Positions 15,764-24,392 of a stretch of 34,474 nt of DNA are shown one piece after another. The stretch is from NCBI GenBank assembly GCA_903826775.1, contig CAIKFU010000048.1:1-34474 (forward strand), read 5' to 3'. Numbering within the stretch: position 1 is the first letter of the stretch; every line of letters begins with the position of its first letter. The DNA comes from an uncultured beta proteobacterium (lineage in GTDB: Bacteria; Pseudomonadota; Gammaproteobacteria; Burkholderiales; Burkholderiaceae). Position numbers and translations under genes: made by a program. The notes beneath the pieces are model-generated. The model ran no database searches. It was given only the letters and a program-made list of their open reading frames with translations, and was not told the DNA's origin.

Positions 15764-17137
15764 TCAAAATTGCTTTTGTCTTGCGATGGCATCTCTTCTT
15801 ACTGCGGCAAGGGCATTTTTAAGGTTGAAATAGAAACGCGAATTCTTTTCATATAGCCAATTTGAATAGATCTCTGCTTCATAGCTATCAAGCGTCACCA
15901 GAATCTTTTCTAGCCCTTCTTTGGAATTAACCGTATTTGTTTCTTCATCGAGTTCTCGTAAATTGATGAACATGTCGTTCATCAAATGCTCCACAGGAAA
16001 CATTCTGATAGAGGTGATTAATTTATAGGCGGGATAAATAAGGGCAATAAATGCCAGAATGTATGCCCAGATGTTTTCTAGTAAGCTTGCCATCCAAAGG
16101 GGCAAATAATCAAAAAGAGATGGGACGCCTTTGTCATAGAATCGTTTGGCAATAGGACTTAGCGCGAACTTGTAGTCTAGGTTTTGTGGGAAATACCCTG
16201 GTTTAGCAAAAAAGGAATCGGCATTTGAGCCGATTTCCTTCGCGGCAAGCAAATAGGCCCATTGAATCGCGGGATGGGTTCCTTTTTCAATTAATAAATT
16301 CGTTGTAGAGGCCAGGATGGTGATGTCCTGGCTTGGAAAAATATTTTCAAGATCGATCGACCCTTTGGGTATTGTCAACTTTTGAAGGTAGGGTAATTTT
16401 TTTAGATACGCATCGGCAAGCGGGAAATTCATGATCTTGATGTTCTTTGCGGCCAGTAATTTCTGAACCGTTTCCGATTGAAAGTTGTCAACCATGAATA
16501 CGGCATCTAGAGAGCCCGCAAGCAATTGATTTGCCGCATCCTTGAAGGGTAGTTCAAAAAAACCAGTTGTCTTGGGATTCGATTTTTCGTTCAGCTGGTA
16601 GAGTTCTTTAAAAAGCTTGTTGGTCACGTTATTTACCGGCCCAATAGCGATTTTTTTATTGGAGAAGTATTCAAATGGGTCGTTTGTGCTGATCGTGTCA
16701 CCCCTGTAAAAAATCCAGATGGGGGCATATTGAATACTGCCAAGCGAAACCAGATTTGGATAGTCCTTTCCCGCTGCCGCGCCGGCAGTAAAAAAACTGG
16801 CGCTAACCCGAGAGGCGTCATCGTTTAGGTCGCGCAGTCCATCGCCTAAGCCCTTTGTGGGAATTAGTTCAAGATTAATTCCTTTGTCCTGAAACAGGGC
16901 ATGAAATTTTTCGGATATGCTGATGTAGGATGATCCTTCCTGACCGATTGCCAATGACACGGTTTTAGGTGGGAATGGCTGGATATAAATGGCTAATCCA
17001 ATGATGATGGAACATATTAGGAAGCTGATGACGCCATAAAAGCGAAATACCTTGATCCAGCCTTGATATTCCTTGCTAAAGAATTTCCGAGTGTATCGTT
17101 TGAAATACTGCAGAAAAGTAGTGACGTGGTAATCCAT
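15764..17137 (-). CDS. Membrane-tethered TAXI/NMT1-type solute-binding protein
   Basis: 457 aa. An N-terminal membrane segment at about 33-52 is followed by a periplasmic binding-protein domain (about 58-345) of the TAXI family. That domain opens with SLAIGQEGSSYISISEKF and includes AIGPVNNVTNKLFKEL and a region around AVFMVDNFQSE. A second membrane segment (about 352-372) and an 83-residue helical cytoplasmic tail follow. Ordinary TAXI receptors are free in the periplasm and feed a fused TRAP permease. Here the receptor is anchored at both ends and no permease is nearby, so a sensing or assembly role is possible. It follows the beta-helix gene by 33 bases and is probably in the same operon. 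Confidence 0.8.
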   Translation of the reverse strand: MDYHVTTFLQYFKRYTRKFFSKEYQGWIKVFRFYGVISFLICSIIIGLAIYIQPFPPKTVSLAIGQEGSSYISISEKFHALFQDKGINLELIPTKGLGDGLRDLNDDASRVSASFFTAGAAAGKDYPNLVSLGSIQYAPIWIFYRGDTISTNDPFEYFSNKKIAIGPVNNVTNKLFKELYQLNEKSNPKTTGFFELPFKDAANQLLAGSLDAVFMVDNFQSETVQKLLAAKNIKIMNFPLADAYLKKLPYLQKLTIPKGSIDLENIFPSQDITILASTTNLLIEKGTHPAIQWAYLLAAKEIGSNADSFFAKPGYFPQNLDYKFALSPIAKRFYDKGVPSLFDYLPLWMASLLENIWAYILAFIALIYPAYKLITSIRMFPVEHLMNDMFINLRELDEETNTVNSKEGLEKILVTLDSYEAEIYSNWLYEKNSRFYFNLKNALAAVRRDAIARQKQF

Positions 17138-17170
17138 GGTTTCTGGTTGTTTGGGTTGTTAAAGACGAAT

Positions 17171-18103
17171 TTAGTCTTGATCAATTGAATAAATTAAAGC
17201 GGCCTTTTTTAATCTGCCGTTAAAGCGATAGACGCGTTCGTTATCCGTATTGGTATTGGGTTTTGGCATGTCGGTTGAGCTTAGTACAACTTCATCACCA
17301 AAGACGCCATTGAGTTTGACTCTACTCCCTTTGTAAAGCTCAAGATACGAAGCGCCATCGTCGGTCTCAAGGTCTACTAAATCACGATCCATCACCTTAG
17401 TTTTGGGAACTTCCAATATGAGGCTGCCATGAATCTCCAATCGGCTGCTGCTGAGGTTGACTCCATCTTCGGTAGGATTTTTTACTTCCAGGCTTTTAAG
17501 CCGGATATGGGAATTGTTAATATCGATACCGTCATCGGCTGAATAAAGGCTTTTGATGGCATCGATATTCCACTCATGATGGCCAACCCCAATCACGGAG
17601 ATTGCGTCGATATCATCGCCGGTATCAATCAGCTTTGCAGACTTGGGGCTGATGTATTGATCTTTCCTTCCCAGATAGCTGGCGGTAATTAAGAGGGCGG
17701 AAAATCGGGAAAGGGGATTTTTGCGATTCATCTTGACGGATAAGCCGTCTTTGCTGGCATCAGAAAAATTGCCTAAAAACCACAGGCCGCCGTTATCGGC
17801 AAATTTGATCGGCTTGAAAGATTCATCGGCCGCACTGAAGTTGAGTTTTTTGGCGGAAAGTTGTGACCCTTGGTCAAAAATGAGGGTTGATCGCTTAAGG
17901 CAACTGCCTTTAAAAACCCCATTAATTAATAGCAGAGCAACATTGTCGCTGGCAGTCACTTTGACATTCTTTAGGACCCGCACTTCGCCTTGAATGATGT
18001 AAATTTTTTTCGAGCTTAATACTTTGTTTTTTCGAATGAGTGAAGGAAGTACCTCAAATTTTTTTATCATTGCTCTTTCACCCAGTGGATTGGAATAATT
18101 CAT
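17171..18103 (-). CDS. Predicted right-handed beta-helix protein, function unknown
   Basis: 310 aa, not recognised as a named family. From about residue 30 it consists of short repeating strand-turn units (for example NVKVTASDNVALLLINGVF, then NSHIRLKSLEVKN, SSSRLEIHGSLILE and GSRVKLNGVFG). These suggest a pectate-lyase-like parallel beta-helix. There is an Asp-rich stretch, SADDGIDINNSHI, of the kind seen in PbH1 repeats. No signal peptide or membrane segment is apparent with either possible start (ATG 18103 or ATG 18070). It may be cytoplasmic or exported by an unusual route. It heads a two-gene unit with the tethered TAXI protein and is divergent from the hydrolase at 18180. Confidence 0.6.
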   Translation of the reverse strand: MNYSNPLGERAMIKKFEVLPSLIRKNKVLSSKKIYIIQGEVRVLKNVKVTASDNVALLLINGVFKGSCLKRSTLIFDQGSQLSAKKLNFSAADESFKPIKFADNGGLWFLGNFSDASKDGLSVKMNRKNPLSRFSALLITASYLGRKDQYISPKSAKLIDTGDDIDAISVIGVGHHEWNIDAIKSLYSADDGIDINNSHIRLKSLEVKNPTEDGVNLSSSRLEIHGSLILEVPKTKVMDRDLVDLETDDGASYLELYKGSRVKLNGVFGDEVVLSSTDMPKPNTNTDNERVYRFNGRLKKAALIYSIDQD

Positions 18104-18111
18104 TCTAGTTA

Positions 18112-18124
18112 ATCATAATATGAT
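18112..18124. promoter_or_regulatory. Palindrome ATCAT-AAT-ATGAT between divergent genes
   Basis: A 5-bp inverted repeat around AAT in the 76-base AT-rich gap between divergent genes starting at 18103 and 18180. It could be a shared operator. No convincing -35/-10 pair was identified for either direction. Confidence 0.25.
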
Positions 18125-18179
18125 AATTCGCGATTGCGTTCATAATTGGCGCATCCATCGTATTTTTAGTGAATAAATT

Positions 18180-19445
18180 ATGAGTCATTTCTCAATGATG
18201 TTACGCAGTGTAGGCTTTATTTTGATTGCGGGGTTCTCTTTTTCTGCTTTCGCACAATCGAGCTCTGTTTCAACCATTGCGGGCCTGGAGTTTGAGTTCA
18301 TAGGTACATACGACACTGCCCGACTTGATCATATATTGGGCCCGGAATTGGATGAGTTCATGAAGTCCTCAACTTTGCCAAAAGAGTTTAAGGGAAAATT
18401 TCCCAAGGCGAAATATCCAGTCAAATTGTATCGAGTGAAGTATTTATCCGTTGTTCCCGAGTTCAATAATTTGCCCACCAAGGCCTCTGGATTGATCGCG
18501 ATTCCTGTGACGAATTTGGCTGCAGGCTCATTTCCAAAATCGGCCCCCTTGGTTTCATACCAACATGGCACCGTATTTGATAAATCCTTTGTACCATCAA
18601 ATCCTGATAACTCGATGGAAACTCGGATCATGATTGCGCGTTTTGCATCGCAAGGATATGTGGTAATTGGGGCAGACTACTTTGGTCGGGGGGTCTCGGA
18701 TCTTCCTGATAGCTACCTAGTAAAGGACAGTACAAGGCAAGCCACATTCGATATGTTGTGGGCATCGAAAAATATCTTGGATTCACTCAATATCCAGATC
18801 TCCCGTTTTTTTGTTAGCGGATGGTCTCAAGGGGGTTGGGTGACAATGCAGTTTTTAAAGAAGTTGGATCTGTCTGGCATAAAGGTCACGGCTGCGGCAG
18901 CGGCTAGCGCCCCAGTGGATATTTACCTCACCACAAATCGTTGGCTGAATAACTATCAACCGATTGATGCAGTCTACTTGCCCGGAGTCGTGGCCATTCA
19001 GTTGCAAGCGCAGGAATACTACTTAAAGCAGGTTGGCTTGCTGGATTCGGCAGTACGGCCAGAGTACGTGGAGGCATCGCGCAAGTTATACGAAGGAAAA
19101 ATAGATTGGGAAGCTTTTTCTAAACTGACCCCGGCTAAATTGCCCGATTTCATTAGGCCAGAGTTTGCTAAATCCGGGCTATTTGAGCAGGGTCCTTACT
19201 GGCAAACTCTAGACAATAATCAGGCTTATCGGTGGCGTAGCGATGTTCCGCTTCGGGTCTACTATGGCGGGAAGGATGAGGTAACGCCGACCGCTATTGG
19301 ATTTTTGCCTCAGGAAACGCAAAAATTATTGGGTGGCAAAAAGGCTGAGGCAATTAATTCTGGTGCCAATGCTGACCACCGTGGGGTGTTTCTATTCGGG
19401 GTTTTAGACCAAAAAAAGTGGTTTGATGGTTTCTTGAACAAGTGA
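18180..19445 (+). CDS. Secreted alpha/beta hydrolase (esterase/lipase-like)
   Basis: 421 aa. A signal peptide (hydrophobic core about 9-22, cut after SAFA) precedes an alpha/beta hydrolase fold. The nucleophile elbow is VSGWSQGGW with Ser216. Candidate acid and base residues are Asp366 in YYGGKDEVTP and His400 in NADHRGVF, at the right places for a triad. The N-terminal part includes VSYQHGTV, resembling secreted lipases and feruloyl-esterase-like proteins in which this His-Gly lies near the oxyanion hole. It should cleave an ester or similar bond in the periplasm or outside the cell. A second ATG at 18195 is a possible start. No strong Shine-Dalgarno sequence supports either. Confidence 0.83.
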   Translation: MSHFSMMLRSVGFILIAGFSFSAFAQSSSVSTIAGLEFEFIGTYDTARLDHILGPELDEFMKSSTLPKEFKGKFPKAKYPVKLYRVKYLSVVPEFNNLPTKASGLIAIPVTNLAAGSFPKSAPLVSYQHGTVFDKSFVPSNPDNSMETRIMIARFASQGYVVIGADYFGRGVSDLPDSYLVKDSTRQATFDMLWASKNILDSLNIQISRFFVSGWSQGGWVTMQFLKKLDLSGIKVTAAAAASAPVDIYLTTNRWLNNYQPIDAVYLPGVVAIQLQAQEYYLKQVGLLDSAVRPEYVEASRKLYEGKIDWEAFSKLTPAKLPDFIRPEFAKSGLFEQGPYWQTLDNNQAYRWRSDVPLRVYYGGKDEVTPTAIGFLPQETQKLLGGKKAEAINSGANADHRGVFLFGVLDQKKWFDGFLNK

Positions 19446-19480
19446 AACTCTCCACCCGTCAAAATTCATCACACATTAAA

Positions 19481-19864
19481 TCAATTGGAAAGAATCAGCC
19501 AAGCGGCAAGGCCGATTGCTGAAAAGAAAATAGTGTAGCTAACGAGGGGGCCTAGGAAGATAAAATACCGGCTTGGCAGCTCGGCCTTGGACAAGGTCCT
19601 GATAAACGCCTGATATTGGATTGCTGACAAAAAGCAAATGAGCGATCCCATGGCAATAAAAAATATTCCAATGAATGCAGAAATTTGAACGCTAGTGACG
19701 GTAATGTCATTGGCGATTTTCAAGAACTTGACGAAAAGACCAAATCGCTCAATTACAAATCCCAAGGCAATAAATGAAATAGAAGATCGTTGCCATGCGA
19801 GGAGTGTGCGCTCGGCAGCAAAGAAAACTTGTGGGTTATATGGCGTTTGCATTTTTGTTTCCAT
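19481..19864 (-). CDS. DUF202-family small membrane protein (YidH-like)
   Basis: 127 aa with three hydrophobic segments (about 28-45, 61-83 and 100-124). The N-terminus contains the family hallmark FFAAERTLLAWQRSSISFIALGF, matching the DUF202 pattern AxERTxLAWxRT. Members are small inner-membrane proteins of unknown function. It begins three bases after the stop of the CadD-like gene, so the two are almost certainly co-translated. This suggests a supporting role for that transporter. ATG 19864 or ATG 19852 could be the start. Confidence 0.85.
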   Translation of the reverse strand: METKMQTPYNPQVFFAAERTLLAWQRSSISFIALGFVIERFGLFVKFLKIANDITVTSVQISAFIGIFFIAMGSLICFLSAIQYQAFIRTLSKAELPSRYFIFLGPLVSYTIFFSAIGLAAWLILSN

Positions 19865-19867
19865 GAT

Positions 19868-20500
19868 TTACCTAATTAACCCAATGGCGCCTGAAAGGAT
19901 ATGTATTCCTAAAATAATTAAAACAACTGGGAAAATTTTATGACCATATTTCCGAATTATCCCTCCCAAGACTTTATTCTTGACTAGGAGATATCCCATG
20001 CCACACCAAATAGCAGTCATTGCTGCAAAGATTGCCGAATAGGTCGCTATGGAGTTAATGGAGGTTGCAAATAAGGGGACGTAGACCCCGATATTGTCAC
20101 CGCCATTGGCAATCGTAACACCCATGACGGCCAGTATTTGTGAGTGAAGGCTTTTTTCCACCCGATGTTCTTGCGCTTGAATGGTAAGGATTTCCCCATC
20201 CTCATCTTCCAAAGGTTTTCTCCAAAGGTCCGGTAATTTTTGTAAACCAAGATATAAGGGAGCTAAGCCGAGTAGAGCAACCCATTCCGGGGGAATAGTC
20301 AGTGCCAAGACGGCTGCAACTGTGCTTGCTAGTACTAGTAATGCAATCCCAAGGAACTGCCCAAATACAATAGATCGACGTAACAATTTTGGATCCGCAA
20401 AGAAGGCGGCCAGTAAGAAAATGTCATCAATATTGGTTGATATAAAGACAATGGCGCCTATACCCAGATCGGTTGGAAGGGTATTAATGGAAAAATTCAA
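19868..20500 (-). CDS. CadD-family cadmium/cation transporter
   Basis: 210 aa with about six membrane segments. The family motifs are clear: ISTNIDDIFLLAAFFAD near the N-terminus and its repeat-like counterpart VTIANGGDNIGVYVPLF in the second half, each with paired Asp residues inside a membrane helix. CadD proteins confer cadmium resistance, and relatives may move other cations or amines. The start is TTG at 20500: an in-frame stop lies three codons upstream and no ATG is nearby. No Shine-Dalgarno sequence is evident. It is followed directly by the DUF202 gene. No metal-responsive regulator is adjacent. Confidence 0.83.
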   Translation of the reverse strand: MNFSINTLPTDLGIGAIVFISTNIDDIFLLAAFFADPKLLRRSIVFGQFLGIALLVLASTVAAVLALTIPPEWVALLGLAPLYLGLQKLPDLWRKPLEDEDGEILTIQAQEHRVEKSLHSQILAVMGVTIANGGDNIGVYVPLFATSINSIATYSAIFAAMTAIWCGMGYLLVKNKVLGGIIRKYGHKIFPVVLIILGIHILSGAIGLIR

Positions 20501-20686
20501 GAATAATCAATTAGGCAGGTTAGCAGTTCATGGTTGTTGAACAAAGCGGTCGCTCGGTGAACCTTAATAATAACTCTATTGGCCGGATACCTTGATGGCT
20601 GTGATGAACGCTAGGCCCGATGACTCGTGGGAGCTGTAGGCATTTATTGTTTTCTTCTGATGAAAATTTGAAATGAATGCGCCGGA

Positions 20687-20785
20687 TTATTCGGCGCGAA
20701 TGTTCGATTCGCTCACGATTTGAGAATACCGCAACTGCTCTCTTTTAATCAAGGCGGCAAAATCTTCTGCCGAATCGGCAACCGC
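20687..20785 (-). pseudogene. Remnant of a Bug/TctC-type receptor gene (C-terminal end only)
   Basis: The last roughly 32 codons read VADSAEDFAALIKRE and end SESNIRAE before a stop. This matches the C-terminal helix of Bug receptors (pattern PEEFAALIRxE...W..vv...GI.PE), as in the two intact Bug proteins at 25636 and 29650. Upstream of this the frame no longer resembles the family and no body of the gene exists. It lies in the 448-base gap 20501-20948, which otherwise holds no intact gene. A GCGCCG/CGGCGC hairpin at 20679-20697 spans its stop codon. Confidence 0.68.
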
Positions 20786-20786
20786 C

Positions 20787-20906
20787 AAACAGAATTCGGA
20801 TGGCGCCGAATTTCTCTCGGGGTTCATGCAGGAATCAAAACAGTCGGGACTGATTGATTCGCTGATCAAGAAGCATCGCGTGACAGGGTTGACTGTAGCC
20901 GCCTAA
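20787..20906 (+). pseudogene. Remnant of an amino-acid-type ABC substrate-binding protein gene (C-terminal end only)
   Basis: In the forward frame from about 20787 the DNA reads KQNSDGAEFLSGFMQESKQ, then SGLIDSLIKKHRVTGLTVAA and a stop at 20904-20906. This resembles the last residues of polar-amino-acid periplasmic binding proteins of Burkholderiales (pattern SGxxxxxIxxxxVxGLxVAP). Nothing upstream continues the protein; instead the DNA runs into the tail of the Bug remnant on the other strand. No start or signal peptide remains. Confidence 0.5.
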
Positions 20907-20948
20907 TTTTAGGAATCTAAGCTAAAGGCGTACAACAGTCGAAACCCT

Positions 20949-22517
20949 CTAACTCATTGCGTGTTCAGGAACTGAAGAGCGAATGAGGTAATCGAATGCC
21001 GCCAACGAAGCCTTGGCACCATCGCCCATCGCAATAATGATTTGCTTGTAGGGAACCGTCGTGCAGTCGCCGGCAGCAAATACGCCGGGCAAGGATGTCT
21101 GTCCTTTGTTGTCAACGAGGATTTCGCCGCGCGGCGAAAGATCTAGGGTGCCTTTGAGCCATTCGGTATTGGGCAGCAATCCGATTTGCACGAAAATTCC
21201 TTCGAGCTCTATGGTGTGGTCGGCATTGTTGGTGCGATCCTGAAAATGCAATCCATTAACTTTCTTCCCATCACCCAACACTTCCTTGGTGAGCGCACTT
21301 ACGATCACGGTGACATTGGGAAGGCTAAACAGTTTTGCCTTTAATACCGCATCGGCGCGCAATTGGCTGTCAAATTCAATCAAGGTCACGTGGCTCACAA
21401 GACCGGCCAGATCGATCGCGGCCTCAACGCCGGAGTTGCCACCGCCGATGACGGCGACGCGCTTGCCTTTAAACAAGGGGCCGTCGCAATGGGGGCAGTA
21501 CGCCACACCCTTGTTGCGGTATTGCGTTTCGCCCGGAACATTCATTTCCCTCCAGCGTGCTCCGGTACTGAGGATCACCGATTTGCTTTTGAGAATCGCG
21601 CCATTGACCAATTGCACTTCAATGCCTTGATCGGTTTTTCGCAATGCATCGGCGCGCTGCAGGTTCATGATATCCACTTCGTAGGTTTTGACGTGTTCCT
21701 CAAGTGCCTGTGCGAGCTTGGGTCCTTCGGTTTCCTTGACGGAAATAAAATTTTCAATCCCCAAGGTATCCATAACCTGTCCGCCAAACCGTTCGGCCAC
21801 GATGCCGGTGCGAATGCCTTTGCGCGCCGCATATATTGCCGCGGCTGAACCGGCGGGACCGCCACCAACAATCAGCACATCGAATTCGTCCTTGGCGTTG
21901 AGTTTTTCAGCATCCTTTTCGGGGCTGCTGGTATCCAGTTTGGCAATGATTTCCTCGACGCCCATGCGGCCCTGGCCGAATGCTTCGCCGTTCAGGAGTA
22001 CGGTGGGGACGGCCATGATCTGCAGTTGCTCCACTAATTCCGGAAAGAGGGCACCGTCAATCATTTCATGCTCGATGTTCGGATTGACAACCGCCATGAG
22101 GTTTAGGGCTTGCACGACATCCGGGCAGTTGTGGCACGAGAGGGAAATGAATGTTTGAAAGCGAAACGTTCCGTCCAGCTTGCGAACGCGCTCGATCATT
22201 TCCGCATCCACTTTCGGCGGGTAGCCGCTGGCCTGCAAGATGGCCAGGATAAACGAGGTCATCTCGTGACCCATGGGCAATCCGGCGAAGGTAATGCGCG
22301 CCGCTGCGTTTTCCTTGGCGACGGTAAAGCTGGGTGCAAGCTTACCTTGGCCGTCGGTCTTGATGGTAATTTTTTCGGATTGTTCGGCGACCTCGTTTAA
22401 GAGTTCGAGCATCTGCGCCGAGTTGGGGCTTTCATCCACGGTGGCCGTCAACACGATCGGGTCAACGATCCGTTCAAAATACGACTTGAGTTGGGATTTG
22501 ATGGTGCTGTCTAACAT
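20949..22517 (-). CDS. ahpF: Alkyl hydroperoxide reductase subunit F
   Basis: 522 aa. AhpF is the NADH-dependent flavoprotein that re-reduces AhpC. The N-terminal double thioredoxin fold (about 1-200) has the redox pair Cys128-Cys131 in LSCHNCPD. The C-terminal thioredoxin-reductase-like part has the FAD-binding [14 protein letters not shown], the second redox pair Cys341-Cys344 in YCPHCDGP, the NAD-binding [12 protein letters not shown], and the FAD motif GVFAAGDCT near the end. The start is ATG 22517 with AAGGA seven bases upstream; the GTG one codon earlier is less likely. It lies downstream of ahpC, separated by a strong hairpin. Confidence 0.97.
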   Translation of the reverse strand: MLDSTIKSQLKSYFERIVDPIVLTATVDESPNSAQMLELLNEVAEQSEKITIKTDGQGKLAPSFTVAKENAAARITFAGLPMGHEMTSFILAILQASGYPPKVDAEMIERVRKLDGTFRFQTFISLSCHNCPDVVQALNLMAVVNPNIEHEMIDGALFPELVEQLQIMAVPTVLLNGEAFGQGRMGVEEIIAKLDTSSPEKDAEKLNAKDEFDVLIVGGGPAGSAAAIYAARKGIRTGIVAERFGGQVMDTLGIENFISVKETEGPKLAQALEEHVKTYEVDIMNLQRADALRKTDQGIEVQLVNGAILKSKSVILSTGARWREMNVPGETQYRNKGVAYCPHCDGPLFKGKRVAVIGGGNSGVEAAIDLAGLVSHVTLIEFDSQLRADAVLKAKLFSLPNVTVIVSALTKEVLGDGKKVNGLHFQDRTNNADHTIELEGIFVQIGLLPNTEWLKGTLDLSPRGEILVDNKGQTSLPGVFAAGDCTTVPYKQIIIAMGDGAKASLAAFDYLIRSSVPEHAMS

Positions 22518-22578
22518 CACAGATTCCTTAAGGTATGCATGGGGTGAGCCTATTGGTCAGAATGGGTTTCTCTCCAAT

Positions 22579-22598
22579 AGACTCTCCGAAGAGAGTCT
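22579..22598 (-). promoter_or_regulatory. ahpC-ahpF intercistronic hairpin with UUCG tetraloop
   Basis: On the transcribed minus strand an 8-bp perfect stem AGACTCTC/GAGAGTCT encloses the loop TTCG, closed by C-G. This is the exceptionally stable cUUCGg tetraloop. No T-run follows, so it is not a typical intrinsic terminator. It probably protects the ahpC 3' end or lowers ahpF expression relative to ahpC. Confidence 0.6.
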
Positions 22599-22622
22599 GG
22601 TGGTTCAGGATGACCGATACCG

Positions 22623-23186
22623 TTAGATCTTGCCGACGAGATCAATCGATGGGGTCAACGTGGTTGCGCCTTCTTTCCATTTGGCTGGGCACACTTCGCC
22701 CGGATGGGAGGCGGTGTACTGCGCGGCCTTGAGCTTGCGCAGCGTTTCGGAAACGTCGCGGGCGATTTCATTGGAATGGATTTCGGCCGTTTTGATGATG
22801 CCTTCGGGATTGATGATGAAGGTACCGCGCAATGCCAGACCCTCTTCCTCGATGTGCACTCCAAAGGCGTGCGTGAGGGTGTGGGTCGGATCGCCAACCA
22901 AGGGAAATTTCGCCTTGCCTACGGCAGGGGAAGTTTCGTGCCAGACCTTGTGCGAGAAATGCGTGTCGGTGGTGATGATGTAGACTTCCGCACCCATCTT
23001 CTGGAATTCGGCGTAGTGGTCGGCCGCGTCTTCGATTTCGGTTGGGCAGTTGAATGTAAATGCGGCCGGCATGAAAATGAGGACAGACCATTTGCCTTTA
23101 AGGCTTTCATCGGTAACGGTAATGAATTTTCCGTTGTGGAAGGCCTGGGTTTTAAATGGCTGAACAGGGGTATTAATGAGCGACAT
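22623..23186 (-). CDS. ahpC: Alkyl hydroperoxide reductase subunit C (2-Cys peroxiredoxin)
   Basis: 187 aa from ATG 23186, which has AGAAAGG just upstream. The frame is open for 12 more codons, but that extension is not part of the family. The peroxidatic Cys47 is in FTFNCPTEIED and the resolving Cys166 in HPGEVCPAKW, exactly the AhpC spacing. The protein reduces hydrogen peroxide, organic peroxides and peroxynitrite in the cytoplasm, and AhpF recycles it. The residue before the peroxidatic Cys is Asn rather than the usual Val. It heads the ahpC-ahpF unit. OxyR control is expected from other bacteria, but no clear OxyR site was found upstream. Confidence 0.97.
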   Translation of the reverse strand: MSLINTPVQPFKTQAFHNGKFITVTDESLKGKWSVLIFMPAAFTFNCPTEIEDAADHYAEFQKMGAEVYIITTDTHFSHKVWHETSPAVGKAKFPLVGDPTHTLTHAFGVHIEEEGLALRGTFIINPEGIIKTAEIHSNEIARDVSETLRKLKAAQYTASHPGEVCPAKWKEGATTLTPSIDLVGKI

Positions 23187-23501
23187 GGTGCACCTTTCTG
23201 GGTTAAAAATAATCAACGACAAGGTGAATTCTCAAGGTTGCTGACCCATTTGTCTAATGAATTGATTCAATGATCCCTATTGATTTTTTAGATGAGGGAA
23301 AAACCCCTTCATTATCAATGGCGCAAAGCCAAAAGGGGGAGCACTTCCCGTTGATTGGGCTGCAGAAAACCCCCAGTTCCACTCCCCCTCGGGTGGGGTT
23401 TGGCAATGATTTACCATGGTGATACCTTTTTGGGGTCTGGCACGAAATCGGCAGCAATTCACGTCCCTGAAAAATACATTTTGATTAAACAAGGTGGCAA
23501 C
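23187..23501. other. Divergent intergenic region between ahpC and the Tat-exported protein gene
   Basis: This 315-base gap should hold the ahpC promoter (minus) and the promoter of the catabolic cluster (plus). It contains an inverted repeat AAACCCC (23367-23373)/GGGGTTT (23395-23401) and several C- and G-rich runs. No gene, tRNA or convincing -35/-10 pair was identified. Confidence 0.4.
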
Positions 23502-24392
23502 ATGACCGAGCATTATCGTCGCAACTTTTTGAAAACGTCTGCCATGGGCACGGCAGTCATTGCCGGTGCGCCCCTGTCCGCCCTTGCGCAGAACGCCGCG
23601 TCCACTAAGCGAAGAAATCCGGTAGCTTGGGAGGCAAAGCAATTCGTTCCGCCATGGTACCAACTGGGCTACATCATTCCGCACCGCTATACGGACATGG
23701 ATGCCTACCAATTTTACAAAGTCGCCCCCGAAGGCATGATGCTGGTCACGACGGGATTGGATTTATCCGAGTACACCTTGGATTCGGTCGAGTCCCAGTT
23801 GCCCCCGTTGTATTCCGCCTTGGATTTATTGGCAAAAAAACGCGTTGACCGCATTGCATTAAGCGGAGTGCCGATCGCCGCAGCGATGGGACGTCCCCGC
23901 ATGTTGGCGTTGCTGGCGGAAGCAAGTCAGCGAACCGGAATAGAATGCGATACCGATCTGGAAGCCCACATCGCAACCATGAAGGCCCTGGGGGTGAGAA
24001 AGCTGGCAATCGGATCCCGCTGGTCCGATGCGGTCAATACCGCGCTGACAAACTATTTGGCAGAGGCCGGCATCGACGTGGTGGTCTGCCGCGCACAGGG
24101 CCGATCCCTTTCCGAAAACAAGGCAGCCAACGCCTTCTCGGATCACGAGTTGGCTCTTTCCCTCGGACGCGAAGCCTTGAGGGCTGCGCCCCATGCTCAA
24201 GCCTTGTTATTGCCCGGAGGTCTATGGTATGCCATCTATGCCGTGCCGATTTTGGAGGCGGAGTTTGGCAAACCCGTTCTCCTAAACGTATTGAGCACCA
24301 CGAGCAATGCCATGCATTCGAAGTCCTTTCAGGAAAAAAAGCAGGGCACCGGCAAGGCAGATCCCTATTGGGGAAAAGTGTTGGCCAGCTAA
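23502..24392 (+). CDS. Tat-exported Asp/Glu-racemase/arylmalonate-decarboxylase-fold protein lacking the family cysteines
   Basis: 296 aa from ATG 23502, supported by AAGGTGG upstream. A twin-arginine signal (YRRNFLKTSAMG, cut after ALAQ) sends it folded to the periplasm. The body follows the maleate isomerase/arylmalonate decarboxylase layout: a first half with VDRIALSGVPIAAAMG, then TGIECDTDLEAHIATMKALG, and a second half with AEAGIDVVVCRAQG and LLLPGGLWYAIYAVPILEAE. In active relatives catalytic cysteines sit where this protein has SGVP and PGG. The remaining Cys residues (IECDTD, VVVCRA) are at non-catalytic places. It may be a binding protein or use different chemistry. It begins the plus-strand catabolic cluster. 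Confidence 0.72.
   Translation: MTEHYRRNFLKTSAMGTAVIAGAPLSALAQNAASTKRRNPVAWEAKQFVPPWYQLGYIIPHRYTDMDAYQFYKVAPEGMMLVTTGLDLSEYTLDSVESQLPPLYSALDLLAKKRVDRIALSGVPIAAAMGRPRMLALLAEASQRTGIECDTDLEAHIATMKALGVRKLAIGSRWSDAVNTALTNYLAEAGIDVVVCRAQGRSLSENKAANAFSDHELALSLGREALRAAPHAQALLLPGGLWYAIYAVPILEAEFGKPVLLNVLSTTSNAMHSKSFQEKKQGTGKADPYWGKVLAS

Noticed and set aside
23200..23300. Possible OxyR site upstream of ahpC
   Set aside because: Scattered ATAG- and CTAT-like pieces are present, but they do not keep the spacing of the OxyR consensus.
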